Positions 8,635 through 16,959 of a DNA stretch of 64,000 nucleotides are shown piece after piece. Under the pieces are notes generated by a model. That model saw only the letters and a program-made list of their open reading frames with translations, ran no database searches and was not told the origin of the DNA. Numbering within the stretch: position 1 is the first letter of the stretch; every line of letters begins with the position of its first letter. The DNA is from [Clostridium] scindens (GTDB lineage Bacteria; Bacillota; Clostridia; Lachnospirales; Lachnospiraceae): NCBI RefSeq assembly GCF_019597925.1, contig NZ_CP080442.1:351001-415000 (forward strand). The letters are read 5' to 3'. A program made the position numbers and the translations under genes.

Positions 8635-9513
8635 ATGATAGATGACAAAAGAAGATCATCAAGATATATAGATGCAGATCAGGCGGCTGTCCAGTTAAGG
8701 AAAGAAATCAGGCGGGCAGATGCCATAGTGATTGGGGCGGGGGCAGGGCTTTCGGCCTCAGCGGGCTTTTCTTATTCCGGAGAGCGTTTTTATGAGCACT
8801 TTCAGGATTTTGCGGATCAATACGGATTTCGGGATATGTATACAGGGGGATTCTATCCGTATAAGACTTTGGAAGAATACTGGGCCTATTGGAGCCGGTA
8901 TATTCTCCTGAACCGGTATCAGGAGGCACCCAGGCCGGTGTATCGCCAGCTGCTGGAAGTTATCGGGGAAAAGGATTATTTTGTTCTGACTACCAATGTG
9001 GATCACTGTTTCCAGAAGGCAGGGATTGACAAGCAGCGCCTGTTCTATACCCAGGGAGACTATGGATTATTCCAGTGCTCTAAGCCTTGCCACGACAAGA
9101 CCTATGACAACGAGGCTGTCATCCGGGAGATGGCAGAGCGGCAGGAAAATATGAGGATTCCATCAGAACTGATCCCTTATTGCCCTATCTGTGGCAGGCC
9201 GATGTCCATGAACCTTCGCGCGGATGCGAGTTTTGTGGAGGATGATGGCTGGCATCTTGCAGCCGACAGATACGCCAGGTTCTTGCGAGAGCACAAGAGG
9301 AATCGGGTGCTGTTCCTGGAATTGGGGGTGGGATACAATACCCCCGGGATCATAAAGTTCAGTTTCTGGAAAATGGCTGCCCAGTGGCCGGATGCGGTAT
9401 ATGCCTGCATAAACCAGGGGGAGGCATATGTTCCGGAAGAACTGGCCGGAAGATCCATATGCGTGGACGGGGATATCGGGGAGATATTGCTGCGCCTGGA
9501 GGAGAAGGAATAA
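8635..9513 (+). CDS. Class M-like sirtuin (SIR2-fold NAD-dependent enzyme)
   Basis: SIR2-fold protein of 292 aa. The NAD-binding GAGAGLSAS motif lies near residue 35, TTNVDHCF near 124, and four candidate zinc cysteines follow (QCSKPC and CPICG). The position of the catalytic histidine of ordinary deacetylating sirtuins reads TQGDYGLFQC, with glutamine in its place. That is the hallmark of class M sirtuins (SirTM), shown in streptococci and staphylococci to ADP-ribosylate a lipoylated GcvH-like protein. The macrodomain, GcvH-L and lipoate ligase genes of that system are absent from the neighbourhood. ATG 8635 is chosen because GAGGAGA (8617-8623) is well spaced for it; an in-frame GTG at 8626 is only two or three bases from that site. 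Confidence 0.78.
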   Translation: MIDDKRRSSRYIDADQAAVQLRKEIRRADAIVIGAGAGLSASAGFSYSGERFYEHFQDFADQYGFRDMYTGGFYPYKTLEEYWAYWSRYILLNRYQEAPRPVYRQLLEVIGEKDYFVLTTNVDHCFQKAGIDKQRLFYTQGDYGLFQCSKPCHDKTYDNEAVIREMAERQENMRIPSELIPYCPICGRPMSMNLRADASFVEDDGWHLAADRYARFLREHKRNRVLFLELGVGYNTPGIIKFSFWKMAAQWPDAVYACINQGEAYVPEELAGRSICVDGDIGEILLRLEEKE

Positions 9514-9521
9514 AATATAGA

Positions 9522-9552
9522 GGCATGGCCCAAGATTCGGGCCATGCCTTTT
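9522..9552 (+). terminator. Rho-independent terminator after the sirtuin gene
   Basis: A perfect 10-bp stem GGCATGGCCC/GGGCCATGCC (9522-9531 and 9539-9548) with a seven-base loop, followed by TTTT. Confidence 0.8.
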
Positions 9553-9687
9553 ATCGTGAGTTTTTCATTTCATTTTCTTTTCGTTTTTGGTATGATGTTA
9601 TTATCTGCTATTTTGGAAGGCTATTTTTTAGAGATGCTCTAAGTCAAGTATTTTATATGCATATACATTATTAAAGGAGGAACCATT

Positions 9688-10413
9688 ATGGAAATGGAAG
9701 GTATGAAGATAGAGACGATGAAGATAGGGGACAATGCGGGGATTCCCGCTGTCGTATGGGGAGAAGCATCCGACCGGGTGATTATCGCCGTACATGGGAA
9801 CTTGTCGAATAAAGCGGATGCTCCCATCCGCCATCTTGCTGTGCATGCGCTGCCAAGGGGATATCAGGTTCTGAGTTTTGATCTGCCTGAGCATGGAGAC
9901 CGAAAGGAAGAGCCCACTCCATGCAAGATCCAGTACTGCGTGGAGGATCTGAAAGTGATCATGGCATATGCAAGATCCAGATGGAAGAAGATCAGCCTGT
10001 TTGCCAATAGCATGGGCGCTTTTTTCAGCCTTCTGACTTATCCGAAGGAGCCCATTGAGAAGGCACTGTTTTTATCGCCGGTGGTGGATATGATGCGCGT
10101 GATAGAAAATATGATGGCCCGATTTGGCGTGACGCAGGAACGGCTGAAGAAAGAGCAGACTATCGTGTCCCCGGACGGGCAGAAGATGTACTGGGATTAT
10201 TACTGCTATGTAAAGGAACATTCCGTAGGAGAATGGAAGGTTCCCACATATCTGCTATACGGAAGTCAGGATAGCATGTGCGAGAGTGATACGATATATA
10301 AGTTTGCAGAACGATATTCCTGTGATCTGGAGATTGTGGAAGGGGCAGAGCATTTTTTCCATACAGAAGAACAGATGCAGGCGCTGGACAGGTGGCTTTG
10401 CAGATGCCTGTAG
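9688..10413 (+). CDS. Alpha/beta hydrolase
   Basis: Predicted cytoplasmic hydrolase (241 aa) with the alpha/beta fold. The oxyanion-hole motif VHGNLSNK is near residue 34, the nucleophile elbow reads FANSMGAF near 112 (Ala in place of the first Gly of GxSxG), an Asp lies in LLYGSQDSMCE and the closing His in GAEHFFHTEE. All three members of a Ser-Asp-His triad are thus visible. No signal peptide. AAAGGAGG lies nine bases before the ATG. Substrate unknown; the size resembles small acyl esterases or peptidases. It appears to be a single-gene unit between two terminators. Confidence 0.82.
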   Translation: MEMEGMKIETMKIGDNAGIPAVVWGEASDRVIIAVHGNLSNKADAPIRHLAVHALPRGYQVLSFDLPEHGDRKEEPTPCKIQYCVEDLKVIMAYARSRWKKISLFANSMGAFFSLLTYPKEPIEKALFLSPVVDMMRVIENMMARFGVTQERLKKEQTIVSPDGQKMYWDYYCYVKEHSVGEWKVPTYLLYGSQDSMCESDTIYKFAERYSCDLEIVEGAEHFFHTEEQMQALDRWLCRCL

Positions 10414-10428
10414 GGGAAGATAAAGAAA

Positions 10429-10460
10429 GCATCAGCAGGCAGAATACTGCCCGTTGATGC
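10429..10460. terminator. Bidirectional terminator between convergent genes
   Basis: A 14-bp stem with one G-T pair and one mismatch and an AATA loop (10429-10460), placed between the converging hydrolase and HAD genes. The minus-strand side ends in a T-rich run; the plus-strand T run is weaker. Confidence 0.6.
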
Positions 10461-10468
10461 AAGCCTTC

Positions 10469-11284
10469 TTATCGCATAAACTGATTGATTACATGAAGCA
10501 CGCCGTCTTCGTCGTTGGACTTTGTGACAAAATCCGCCTTTTCCAATACGGCGGGCTGTGCATTGGCCATGGCGACGCCAAGTCCGGCCGTCTCGATCAT
10601 GGTGATATCGTTGTATCCGTCGCCGCAGCAGATCATCTCGTCCGCCGTAAGGCCGCTGCTGGTCAAAAGGCGGAGAAGCGAATGGGCCTTATCGATGCCA
10701 GGAGGCATGATTTCCAGAAAGAATGGATCGGAGCAGTATACGCTTAAATAAGAGCGGAAATGGGCGATGATCTCCTTCTGAATCTTGCTTATGACAGCAG
10801 GATCGCCAGTAATCAGGAACTTGTTCGGCGCTTCTTTAATATGAGAAAGGAAGTCGTCAGCCCGGATAATGGGCATATGGTTGATGCGCGATTCCAGTTC
10901 CGTATATTGATTAGGGCAGATGCCCGAGATCAGCGCGTCCGGCGTATAGGTGACAAGATCCAGCCCCTGATCCTTATATTCCAGGACCATGTCATAGATG
11001 GGCTTGGCGCAGTCCATCGGAAGCGTCTTGTTGTATATGATTTCTTTGGTCTGGCAGTTGGTAATGCGCCCTCCGTTGAAGGAGAGAATGTAACTGCCGT
11101 AATCTCCAAGGTGAAGCAGTTCGGCAAGAGGGGCCACGCCATTGGTGGGGCGCCCGCTTGCCAGAACTACTTTCTTTCCCTGTTCTTGTATTTCGATCAA
11201 TGCCTTTAATGTTGGCTCTGATATCTCTTTGCTTGAGTTGGTAAGTGTTCCGTCCAGATCCAGTGCCAGAATCTGATAATTCAT
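10469..11284 (-). CDS. Cof-type HAD-family phosphatase
   Basis: Haloacid dehalogenase-fold hydrolase (271 aa) of the Cof subgroup, which dephosphorylates sugar phosphates, nucleotides or cofactors. Motif I LALDLDGTLTNS is at the N-terminus, motif II VLASGRP near residue 40, the cap domain follows, and motif IV ICCGDGYNDITMIETAG is near 215. Subgroup members differ widely in substrate, so none is assigned. It follows murF with a 68-base AT-rich gap and may be cotranscribed with it. Confidence 0.88.
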   Translation of the reverse strand: MNYQILALDLDGTLTNSSKEISEPTLKALIEIQEQGKKVVLASGRPTNGVAPLAELLHLGDYGSYILSFNGGRITNCQTKEIIYNKTLPMDCAKPIYDMVLEYKDQGLDLVTYTPDALISGICPNQYTELESRINHMPIIRADDFLSHIKEAPNKFLITGDPAVISKIQKEIIAHFRSYLSVYCSDPFFLEIMPPGIDKAHSLLRLLTSSGLTADEMICCGDGYNDITMIETAGLGVAMANAQPAVLEKADFVTKSNDEDGVLHVINQFMR

Positions 11285-11352
11285 AATTGTACTCCTGTAA
11301 TATATTTATCCATATATTTTATCTGTATATTTTCGTTCTAAGTATCTTCGTT

Positions 11353-12723
11353 CTATATATTTTTCAGCGCTTCGACGATCGGTGTCAGATCCATGCCATG
11401 GGAGGCTTTGACCAGTACGTTGTCGCCGTCTTTAATGAGATCTTTCATGACATCCAGGAAGTCTGCTTTGTTCTCGAACCAAAGTCCCTGGGTAGAAGAA
11501 CCGTTTGTGGCGCCGTCCACCAGTTCCTTTGCCAGGTGGCCGATTCCGCATACCAGGTCGATGCCGTGGGCAGCAGCGTATTCCCCTACTTCCCGGTGAA
11601 GTTCTTTCTCGTTATTTCCAAGCTCGCCCATGTTGCCAAGGACGGCAACTTTTCGTCCGATGGCCATATCCAGCACGTCGATCGCTGCCTTCATGGATAC
11701 CGGATTGGCATTGTAGCAGTCATCCAGGATGATCAGGCGATCCGTCTTGATGATATTGTTGCGTCCCGGGATGGAGGGAAGTCCTTCGATTCCGGCCTTA
11801 ATCTCTTCGGAAGTGAGATGAAGGGTATAACCGACTGCCGCACCTGCCAACGCATTAGAGATCATGTGGGCGCCTGGCAGTGGAACGACGCATTCAAAGG
11901 AGGATTCATCCGGCAGATGGATCGTGCAGGAGGTTCCTCTAAGTCCCAGGGGCTGGATATTGTCAGCATAGAACTGGCAATTCTCTCCAAGTCCGAAAAG
12001 GATAGGAGTGGCGCCTTTGATCGGGCCAACCTGCGAGAGCAGGTCATCGTCCCCGTTTAATATGATCGTTCCGCCATCCTTCATATCCTGGATCATCTTC
12101 GATTTTTCCTGGAGAATGCCTTCGCGGGTCTTAAAGAATTCCAGGTGTGCAACGCCGATATTGGTAATGACGCAGATATCCGGGCTGGCAACCGAAGAGA
12201 GGCGGCGCATCTCGCCGAAATGGTTGACGCCCATCTCCAGTATGGCTACCTGATGTTCCTCGTTCATCTCAAAGATTGTGAGAGGAAGCCCCCATTCGTT
12301 ATTGAAGTTGCCGATGGTCTTGTGTACCTGATATTTCTGGGCGACTACAGAAGCGATCATCTCTTTGGTGCTTGTCTTTCCTACGCTTCCGGTAATTCCC
12401 ACAACCTTGATGTCAAAAGAATCCCGGTACAGCTTGGCAATATCAAGAAGCGCTTGTCCGGTGGATTCCACCAGGATGTAAGAGAAATCCGTATCTCCCA
12501 GGTCTTCGTGGGAGATGACGCATAATGCGCCCTTTTCTATAGTATCAGGGATGAACTGATGTGCGTTGACATTCTCGCCGTCTATTGCGACGAACAGATA
12601 ACCTTTCTGTACCTTCCGGCTATCGATCACTACGCCTTCCACTTCCATGCCCAGCTTGCTTTCGTCTCCGTGATAGACGCCTTTACAGGCTTTGGTAATG
12701 TTTTCCAGGGTAAGGTTCTTCAT
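11353..12723 (-). CDS. murF: UDP-N-acetylmuramoyl-tripeptide--D-alanyl-D-alanine ligase MurF
   Basis: Cytoplasmic ligase (456 aa) that adds D-Ala-D-Ala to the UDP-MurNAc tripeptide, completing the peptidoglycan pentapeptide. The Mur ligase P-loop VVGITGSVGKTSTKEM lies near residue 110, followed by NFNNEWGLP, the central domain with EMGVNHFGEM, and DDCYNANPVSMKA in the C-terminal half, all typical of MurF. It lies directly downstream of ddl, which makes its substrate, so the pair forms a functional unit; a strong hairpin between them may reduce read-through. Confidence 0.95.
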   Translation of the reverse strand: MKNLTLENITKACKGVYHGDESKLGMEVEGVVIDSRKVQKGYLFVAIDGENVNAHQFIPDTIEKGALCVISHEDLGDTDFSYILVESTGQALLDIAKLYRDSFDIKVVGITGSVGKTSTKEMIASVVAQKYQVHKTIGNFNNEWGLPLTIFEMNEEHQVAILEMGVNHFGEMRRLSSVASPDICVITNIGVAHLEFFKTREGILQEKSKMIQDMKDGGTIILNGDDDLLSQVGPIKGATPILFGLGENCQFYADNIQPLGLRGTSCTIHLPDESSFECVVPLPGAHMISNALAGAAVGYTLHLTSEEIKAGIEGLPSIPGRNNIIKTDRLIILDDCYNANPVSMKAAIDVLDMAIGRKVAVLGNMGELGNNEKELHREVGEYAAAHGIDLVCGIGHLAKELVDGATNGSSTQGLWFENKADFLDVMKDLIKDGDNVLVKASHGMDLTPIVEALKNI

Positions 12724-12757
12724 TTTCCTTGTCCTCCTTATTTTGTGAAAATACGAC

Positions 12758-12786
12758 CAGGCCTCTGCCCCAGGGGCAAAGACCTG
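12758..12786 (-). terminator. Hairpin between ddl and murF
   Basis: Arms 12758-12771 and 12773-12786 pair over 14 positions including G-T pairs, with a T-rich tract on the minus strand just downstream. It could be an intra-operon attenuating terminator after ddl. Confidence 0.5.
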
Positions 12787-12793
12787 ACAGTTT

Positions 12794-13864
12794 CTAGTCT
12801 TGGTAGCGTGTTTTCATGGATTCTTCAATAATTAACTCGCACAGGTCGCCATAATCAACCCCGATGGCTCTGGCTGATTTGGGAATCAAGCTGGCTGGAG
12901 TCATGCCTGGCAGGCCGTTCATTTCCAGACAGTAGAACTTTCCATCCGTCTCATCGACAATGAAGTCGGCGCGGGCATAGACATCCATGTGCAGCACCCG
13001 GAAAGCCTTCTCGCCGGCGCGCTGGATCTTTGCCTGGGTCTTATCATCCAGGGATACTGGAGGACAGAGTTCCTGAGCGCCGCCGTCCTGATACTTATTC
13101 TCGTAATTGAAGATTCCGTCTTTTGGAATGATCTCGATCAGCGGAAGGGCCTTTCCTGCGACGATGCTGCAGGCATACTCCCGCCCTTTGATATAAGGCT
13201 CGATGACGACTTCGTCTTCGCGATTTACATCGAAGGAGCAGCGGATGGCCTCCCGGTATTCCTCTTCTGTATGAACGATATATACCCCGATGCTGGAACC
13301 GCCGGAACATGGCTTTATGACAAGCGGCAGGTAGTAGCCCAGCTTCTCAAGGGGAGTATCCTTGGTGTCACGGTTCAGGGAAGTGCCTCTTGGCGTAGGC
13401 ACGCCGGAACGCTTGAAGATCTGCTTGGCAACCAGTTTATCCATGGACAGGGCACAGCCAAAGGAATTAGGTCCTGTATACTTGATTCCAAGAATATCGA
13501 AGGTTGCCTGGAGTTTCCCGTTTTCTCCAACAGAGCCGTGAAGCCCCATGAATGTTATGTCAGCAATACGGCATAGATCAATAACATTCGGGCCAAGGTA
13601 ACAGTCGGACTGGTCCGGGCGCGAAGCCTTCAGCGCTTCTAAGTCAGGCGTGGTAGTCTTGATGCCATCTGCGATCTCGAGCCCGCCGCCAGGCAGGTCG
13701 AATACCTCTTCCAGCTTATCGGGATCATAAGGTAATCCGAAGAACACATCCAGCAGATATGCCTTGTGCCCTTTTTCTCTCAGAGTTCTGCAAATCCCGG
13801 CGCCTGATATGAGCGACACGTCGCGTTCAGGGCTGAGTCCGCCTGCTAATACAATAATTCTCAT
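12794..13864 (-). CDS. ddl: D-alanine--D-alanine ligase
   Basis: ATP-grasp ligase (356 aa) joining two D-alanines for peptidoglycan. The N-terminus VLAGGLSPERDVSLISG, the segment FMGLHGSVGENGKLQATFD, the ATP-binding region VIKPCSGGSSIGVY near residue 185, and the C-terminal FYCLEMNGLPGMTP are all present. The ligase signature DFIVDETDGKFYCLEMN supports the family. The start lies 16 bases downstream of the pncB stop, so the two are probably cotranscribed. The gene supplies MurF immediately downstream. Confidence 0.94.
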   Translation of the reverse strand: MRIIVLAGGLSPERDVSLISGAGICRTLREKGHKAYLLDVFFGLPYDPDKLEEVFDLPGGGLEIADGIKTTTPDLEALKASRPDQSDCYLGPNVIDLCRIADITFMGLHGSVGENGKLQATFDILGIKYTGPNSFGCALSMDKLVAKQIFKRSGVPTPRGTSLNRDTKDTPLEKLGYYLPLVIKPCSGGSSIGVYIVHTEEEYREAIRCSFDVNREDEVVIEPYIKGREYACSIVAGKALPLIEIIPKDGIFNYENKYQDGGAQELCPPVSLDDKTQAKIQRAGEKAFRVLHMDVYARADFIVDETDGKFYCLEMNGLPGMTPASLIPKSARAIGVDYGDLCELIIEESMKTRYQD

Positions 13865-13880
13865 AAAAAATAGTCTCCTT

Positions 13881-15338
13881 CTAGTCTGTCATGCTCATTT
13901 GATCCAACAAGGATTTCTTCACTTCATAAAGCTTAGGGGATAGATCCACGTATACTTGATGCGGATAGAAGAGACGCTTGGTCTCATCCCACAGTGTCTT
14001 CTTTTCGTTCCTGCAGTATTCGGCGATCTCCATTACTGACGGAGACTTGTATATGCACGCTCCATTCTTGAATACCGGTACCAGAATCTCGCGCATGGTA
14101 TAAGAGCCGCCCGGGAGCTTCGTCTTTTTCCAAGTCTCGATGGGATCGAAGAGAAGCATATCCTCATCCGTGTTAAATGTCTCTCCTACGAAGCAGATCA
14201 AGTCAGCTTTTACTTTGCCTGTTGTTTTATCATATATCCGATAGATGGTTTTGTTACCAGGATTGGTAATTTTTTCTGTATTTTCCGATATCTTTATCTT
14301 AGGCTCGAATGTGTCATCCTCCTCTGACTGGATGGCGGCAAGCTTGTATACGCCGCCGAAAGAAGGGCAGTCCTTGGAAGTGATCAGGTTTGTTCCGACA
14401 CCCCAGGAATCAATGGCAGCGCCCTGCATCTTCAAGTCATGGAGCAGGTACTCGTCCAGATCATTCGAAGCACAGATGGATGCATCGGCAAACCCTGCCT
14501 CGTCAAGCATCTTGCGGGCTTCTTTGGAAAGATAGGCAAGGTCGCCGCTGTCTAAGCGGATGCCATACTTCTTAAATGGCTTTCCAGCCTCTTTAAACTC
14601 CTGGAATACCCGGATTGCATTTGGGACTCCAGACTTTAATGTATCATAGGTATCTACCAGAAGAGTACAGTTATCCGGATACATATCCGCATAGGTCTTG
14701 AAAGCAGTATATTCATCCGGAAAACTCATGATCCAGCTGTGTGCATGGGTTCCCATAACCGGAACATCAAAGAGCTTGCCCGCAAGGACATTAGAGGTTC
14801 CTACACATCCACCGATCATAGCGGCCCTTGCTCCGTACAGGCCTGCGTCCGGCCCCTGCGCCCTTCTTAACCCAAATTCCATGATACCATCGCCATTGGC
14901 GGCAAATACCACGCGGGATGTCTTGGTGGCGATCAGAGACTGATGGTTGATAATGTTCAAAATTGCCGTCTCTACCAGCTGTGCTTCCATGATCGGCGCA
15001 ATTACCTTCAGAAGCGGCTCTTTCGGAAAGACTACCGTTCCCTCGGGAATCGCATAGATATCTCCGCTGAAATGGAACCCGCTCAAGTAATGCAGGAAGT
15101 CTTCGCTGAAGATTCCCAGGCCTCTTAAATAGTCAACGTCCTCATAGGTAAAGTTCAGATTCTTGATATAATCAATGACCTGATCAAGCCCGGCGCAAAC
15201 GGAATAGCCGTTGTTGCAGGGATTCTGGCGGAAGAATACATCGAAGATGACCTTCTCGTTCTGTCCCTTTGCGTAATATCCTTGCATCATTGTTAATTCA
15301 TACAAGTCTGTCAGCAAAGTTAGATCTTGTCTGTTCAT
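13881..15338 (-). CDS. pncB: Nicotinate phosphoribosyltransferase PncB
   Basis: NAD salvage enzyme (485 aa) that condenses nicotinate with PRPP. The N-terminus LTDLYELTMMQGYY is diagnostic, EFGLRRAQGPDAG lies near residue 175, GTHAHSWIMSF near 212 and GIRLDSGDLAYLSKEARK near 280. The length fits the longer Gram-positive PncB group. It leads the minus-strand unit with ddl 16 bases behind. NAD demand of the bai pathway is met from the same pool, but nothing in the sequence ties the two loci together. Confidence 0.93.
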   Translation of the reverse strand: MNRQDLTLLTDLYELTMMQGYYAKGQNEKVIFDVFFRQNPCNNGYSVCAGLDQVIDYIKNLNFTYEDVDYLRGLGIFSEDFLHYLSGFHFSGDIYAIPEGTVVFPKEPLLKVIAPIMEAQLVETAILNIINHQSLIATKTSRVVFAANGDGIMEFGLRRAQGPDAGLYGARAAMIGGCVGTSNVLAGKLFDVPVMGTHAHSWIMSFPDEYTAFKTYADMYPDNCTLLVDTYDTLKSGVPNAIRVFQEFKEAGKPFKKYGIRLDSGDLAYLSKEARKMLDEAGFADASICASNDLDEYLLHDLKMQGAAIDSWGVGTNLITSKDCPSFGGVYKLAAIQSEEDDTFEPKIKISENTEKITNPGNKTIYRIYDKTTGKVKADLICFVGETFNTDEDMLLFDPIETWKKTKLPGGSYTMREILVPVFKNGACIYKSPSVMEIAEYCRNEKKTLWDETKRLFYPHQVYVDLSPKLYEVKKSLLDQMSMTD

Positions 15339-15453
15339 TTCTCTTTAATACTCCTTTTTATCTGGCAGTGTAACCAACTGCATTATAATATGAATATAAA
15401 TTCCGTTATATTATAGCACTTGAACGGTAAAATGTAAAAGAAAAAAGTAGTCC

Positions 15454-15482
15454 TTGTCGAACAGTCCGATTCATACTATAAT
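15454..15482 (+). promoter_or_regulatory. Candidate promoter of the YcxB-like gene
   Basis: TTGTCG (15454-15459), 17 bp, TATAAT (15477-15482), placed 47 bases before the chosen ATG at 15529. TATAAT-like boxes for the divergent pncB gene also lie in this 190-base AT-rich gap. Confidence 0.5.
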
Positions 15483-15528
15483 AATAGAACAAGTGTTAAT
15501 TATGAAAGAAAATAAGGAGGAGTCGGAA

Positions 15529-16122
15529 ATGACCCCAGTTTATGAAGTAAGGACAAAGCATACAGAGCAAGTCCTGAAAGATTTTATCTCATTTAAAGAA
15601 GCTGAAAGGAATGCACATATTACTTTCCGTATCGTGATGCTTGGCATCTGCGACGTTACCCTGGCGTATCTGGGAAAGGGATCTGCGCTGACCTATATAT
15701 TCGGGATCCTGGCAGTCCTGACATTCGCGTTTGCGCTGGCAAGAAAGCCCATCGGCGTACGCAGGCTTGCTAAGGCAGATAAGAACTATCAGAACCAGAG
15801 CGAGATACATTTTATCTTTGGAGAGAGCGAGTTTCGGATAGAGAATCCGGATGCAGGGGAGCCGCAGCGGGTTAAGTATGGAGAAGTGGCGTTCATGTAT
15901 ACGGATAACAAGTACTATTATATTAATGTTAACAACGAAGACATGCATATGATTCCCAAGGGGGATTTCACGCTTGGGAGTTCAGAAGGGTTCTATGATT
16001 TTATCATGGACAAGACAGGAAAGCAGTTAAAGCCTTTGAAACTTACCTGGAAGATGAAGACCAACATACTGAAGCAGGCATGGATGGAAGTCCAGAGCCA
16101 GAAGAATACAGATAAGAAATAG
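15529..16122 (+). CDS. YcxB-like membrane protein
   Basis: Protein of 197 aa with two adjacent hydrophobic helices around residues 30-70 and a soluble C-terminal domain (IHFIFGESEFRIENPDAGE, then VKYGEVAFMYTDNKYYYINVNN) resembling the YcxB-like PH-type domain. These proteins are membrane-bound and of unknown function. The start is set at ATG 15529, eight bases after AAGGAGG (15514-15520). Longer versions starting at 15454 or 15502 would begin within the promoter or lack a binding site. It is a single gene between its promoter and a strong terminator. Confidence 0.75.
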   Translation: MTPVYEVRTKHTEQVLKDFISFKEAERNAHITFRIVMLGICDVTLAYLGKGSALTYIFGILAVLTFAFALARKPIGVRRLAKADKNYQNQSEIHFIFGESEFRIENPDAGEPQRVKYGEVAFMYTDNKYYYINVNNEDMHMIPKGDFTLGSSEGFYDFIMDKTGKQLKPLKLTWKMKTNILKQAWMEVQSQKNTDKK

Positions 16123-16134
16123 GACAAGATGGCA

Positions 16135-16171
16135 AAGAACCAGGCGCTTATACAAGCGCCTGGTTCTTTTT
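16135..16171. terminator. Bidirectional terminator
   Basis: A 15-bp perfect stem (16135-16149 with 16154-16168), ATAC loop and a T run. It serves the YcxB-like gene on the plus strand; the last codons of plsC lie inside it. Confidence 0.85.
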
Positions 16172-16882
16172 GATTGTCTCTAATATGATATTCTGGCAAT
16201 AGTCCCCGATATGCTTGCGTGTCTCCTTGTCGAGATCGTTTGGATAGATCGGCTTTCCATATTCCAGAATTACATGCGTCTTCTTAATCCGCGGAAACTG
16301 CTTCTCGAAGATGGAGATCGTATTGTTCATGCACATAGGAACAATTGCGCATCCAGTCTTCTCGGCAATCTTAAAGGAGCCATTGTGGAAGGGAAGGATG
16401 CTAAGTTCCTCGCCGTCATTCCTGGTGCCCTCCGGAAAGATACAGATAGATATGCCTTTCTTGACGTAGTCAATGGCTGTCAGGATGGTCTTAAGGCCCT
16501 CCTTTGGATTATCCCTGTCCAGGAAGAGGCAGTACAGCCGCTTCATCCAGTCGCGCAGAAGGGGATACTTGAGCATCTCCTTTTTGGCAATATAGCCTGT
16601 CAGCCTGGCGCAGCGGGAGTAAGTAAGCAGAATATCAAAATAACTCCTATGATTGCCGATGAAAAGTACCGGCTCATCCGGAATGTTTTCTTCCCCGATC
16701 ACGGTCACCTCTACGCCGGATACCTTGAGCATTACTTTAAAAGCCCACTGCACCAGCCGAAGGCTCTGGTAATCGCAGGCCTTCTTATTGAACTTCCCAA
16801 TCAGCCACTCGACCCCGAGCACGGGGATTCCAAGAACCAGATAAAGGCCTAAGAATAGGGCCACAATTATAAATCTAATCAT
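16148..16882 (-). CDS. plsC: 1-acyl-sn-glycerol-3-phosphate acyltransferase PlsC
   Basis: Membrane-associated acyltransferase (244 aa) making phosphatidic acid from lysophosphatidic acid. An N-terminal hydrophobic segment is followed by the catalytic HX4D motif in GNHRSYFDIL near residue 77 and by the second conserved block IFPEGTRNDGEE near 150. Both are standard for the family. The stop codon falls inside the convergent terminator. It lies 77 bases downstream of barB with a different function, so cotranscription with the bile acid regulators is possible but not shown. Confidence 0.9.
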   Translation of the reverse strand: MIRFIIVALFLGLYLVLGIPVLGVEWLIGKFNKKACDYQSLRLVQWAFKVMLKVSGVEVTVIGEENIPDEPVLFIGNHRSYFDILLTYSRCARLTGYIAKKEMLKYPLLRDWMKRLYCLFLDRDNPKEGLKTILTAIDYVKKGISICIFPEGTRNDGEELSILPFHNGSFKIAEKTGCAIVPMCMNNTISIFEKQFPRIKKTHVILEYGKPIYPNDLDKETRKHIGDYCQNIILETIKKNQALV

Positions 16883-16959
16883 CTGTATAACCTCTCAATC
16901 CAGATATTTTAGTCGTAGCATAATTATCCTCCATGCGGAGAAAGATGTAAAGTGCAAAA

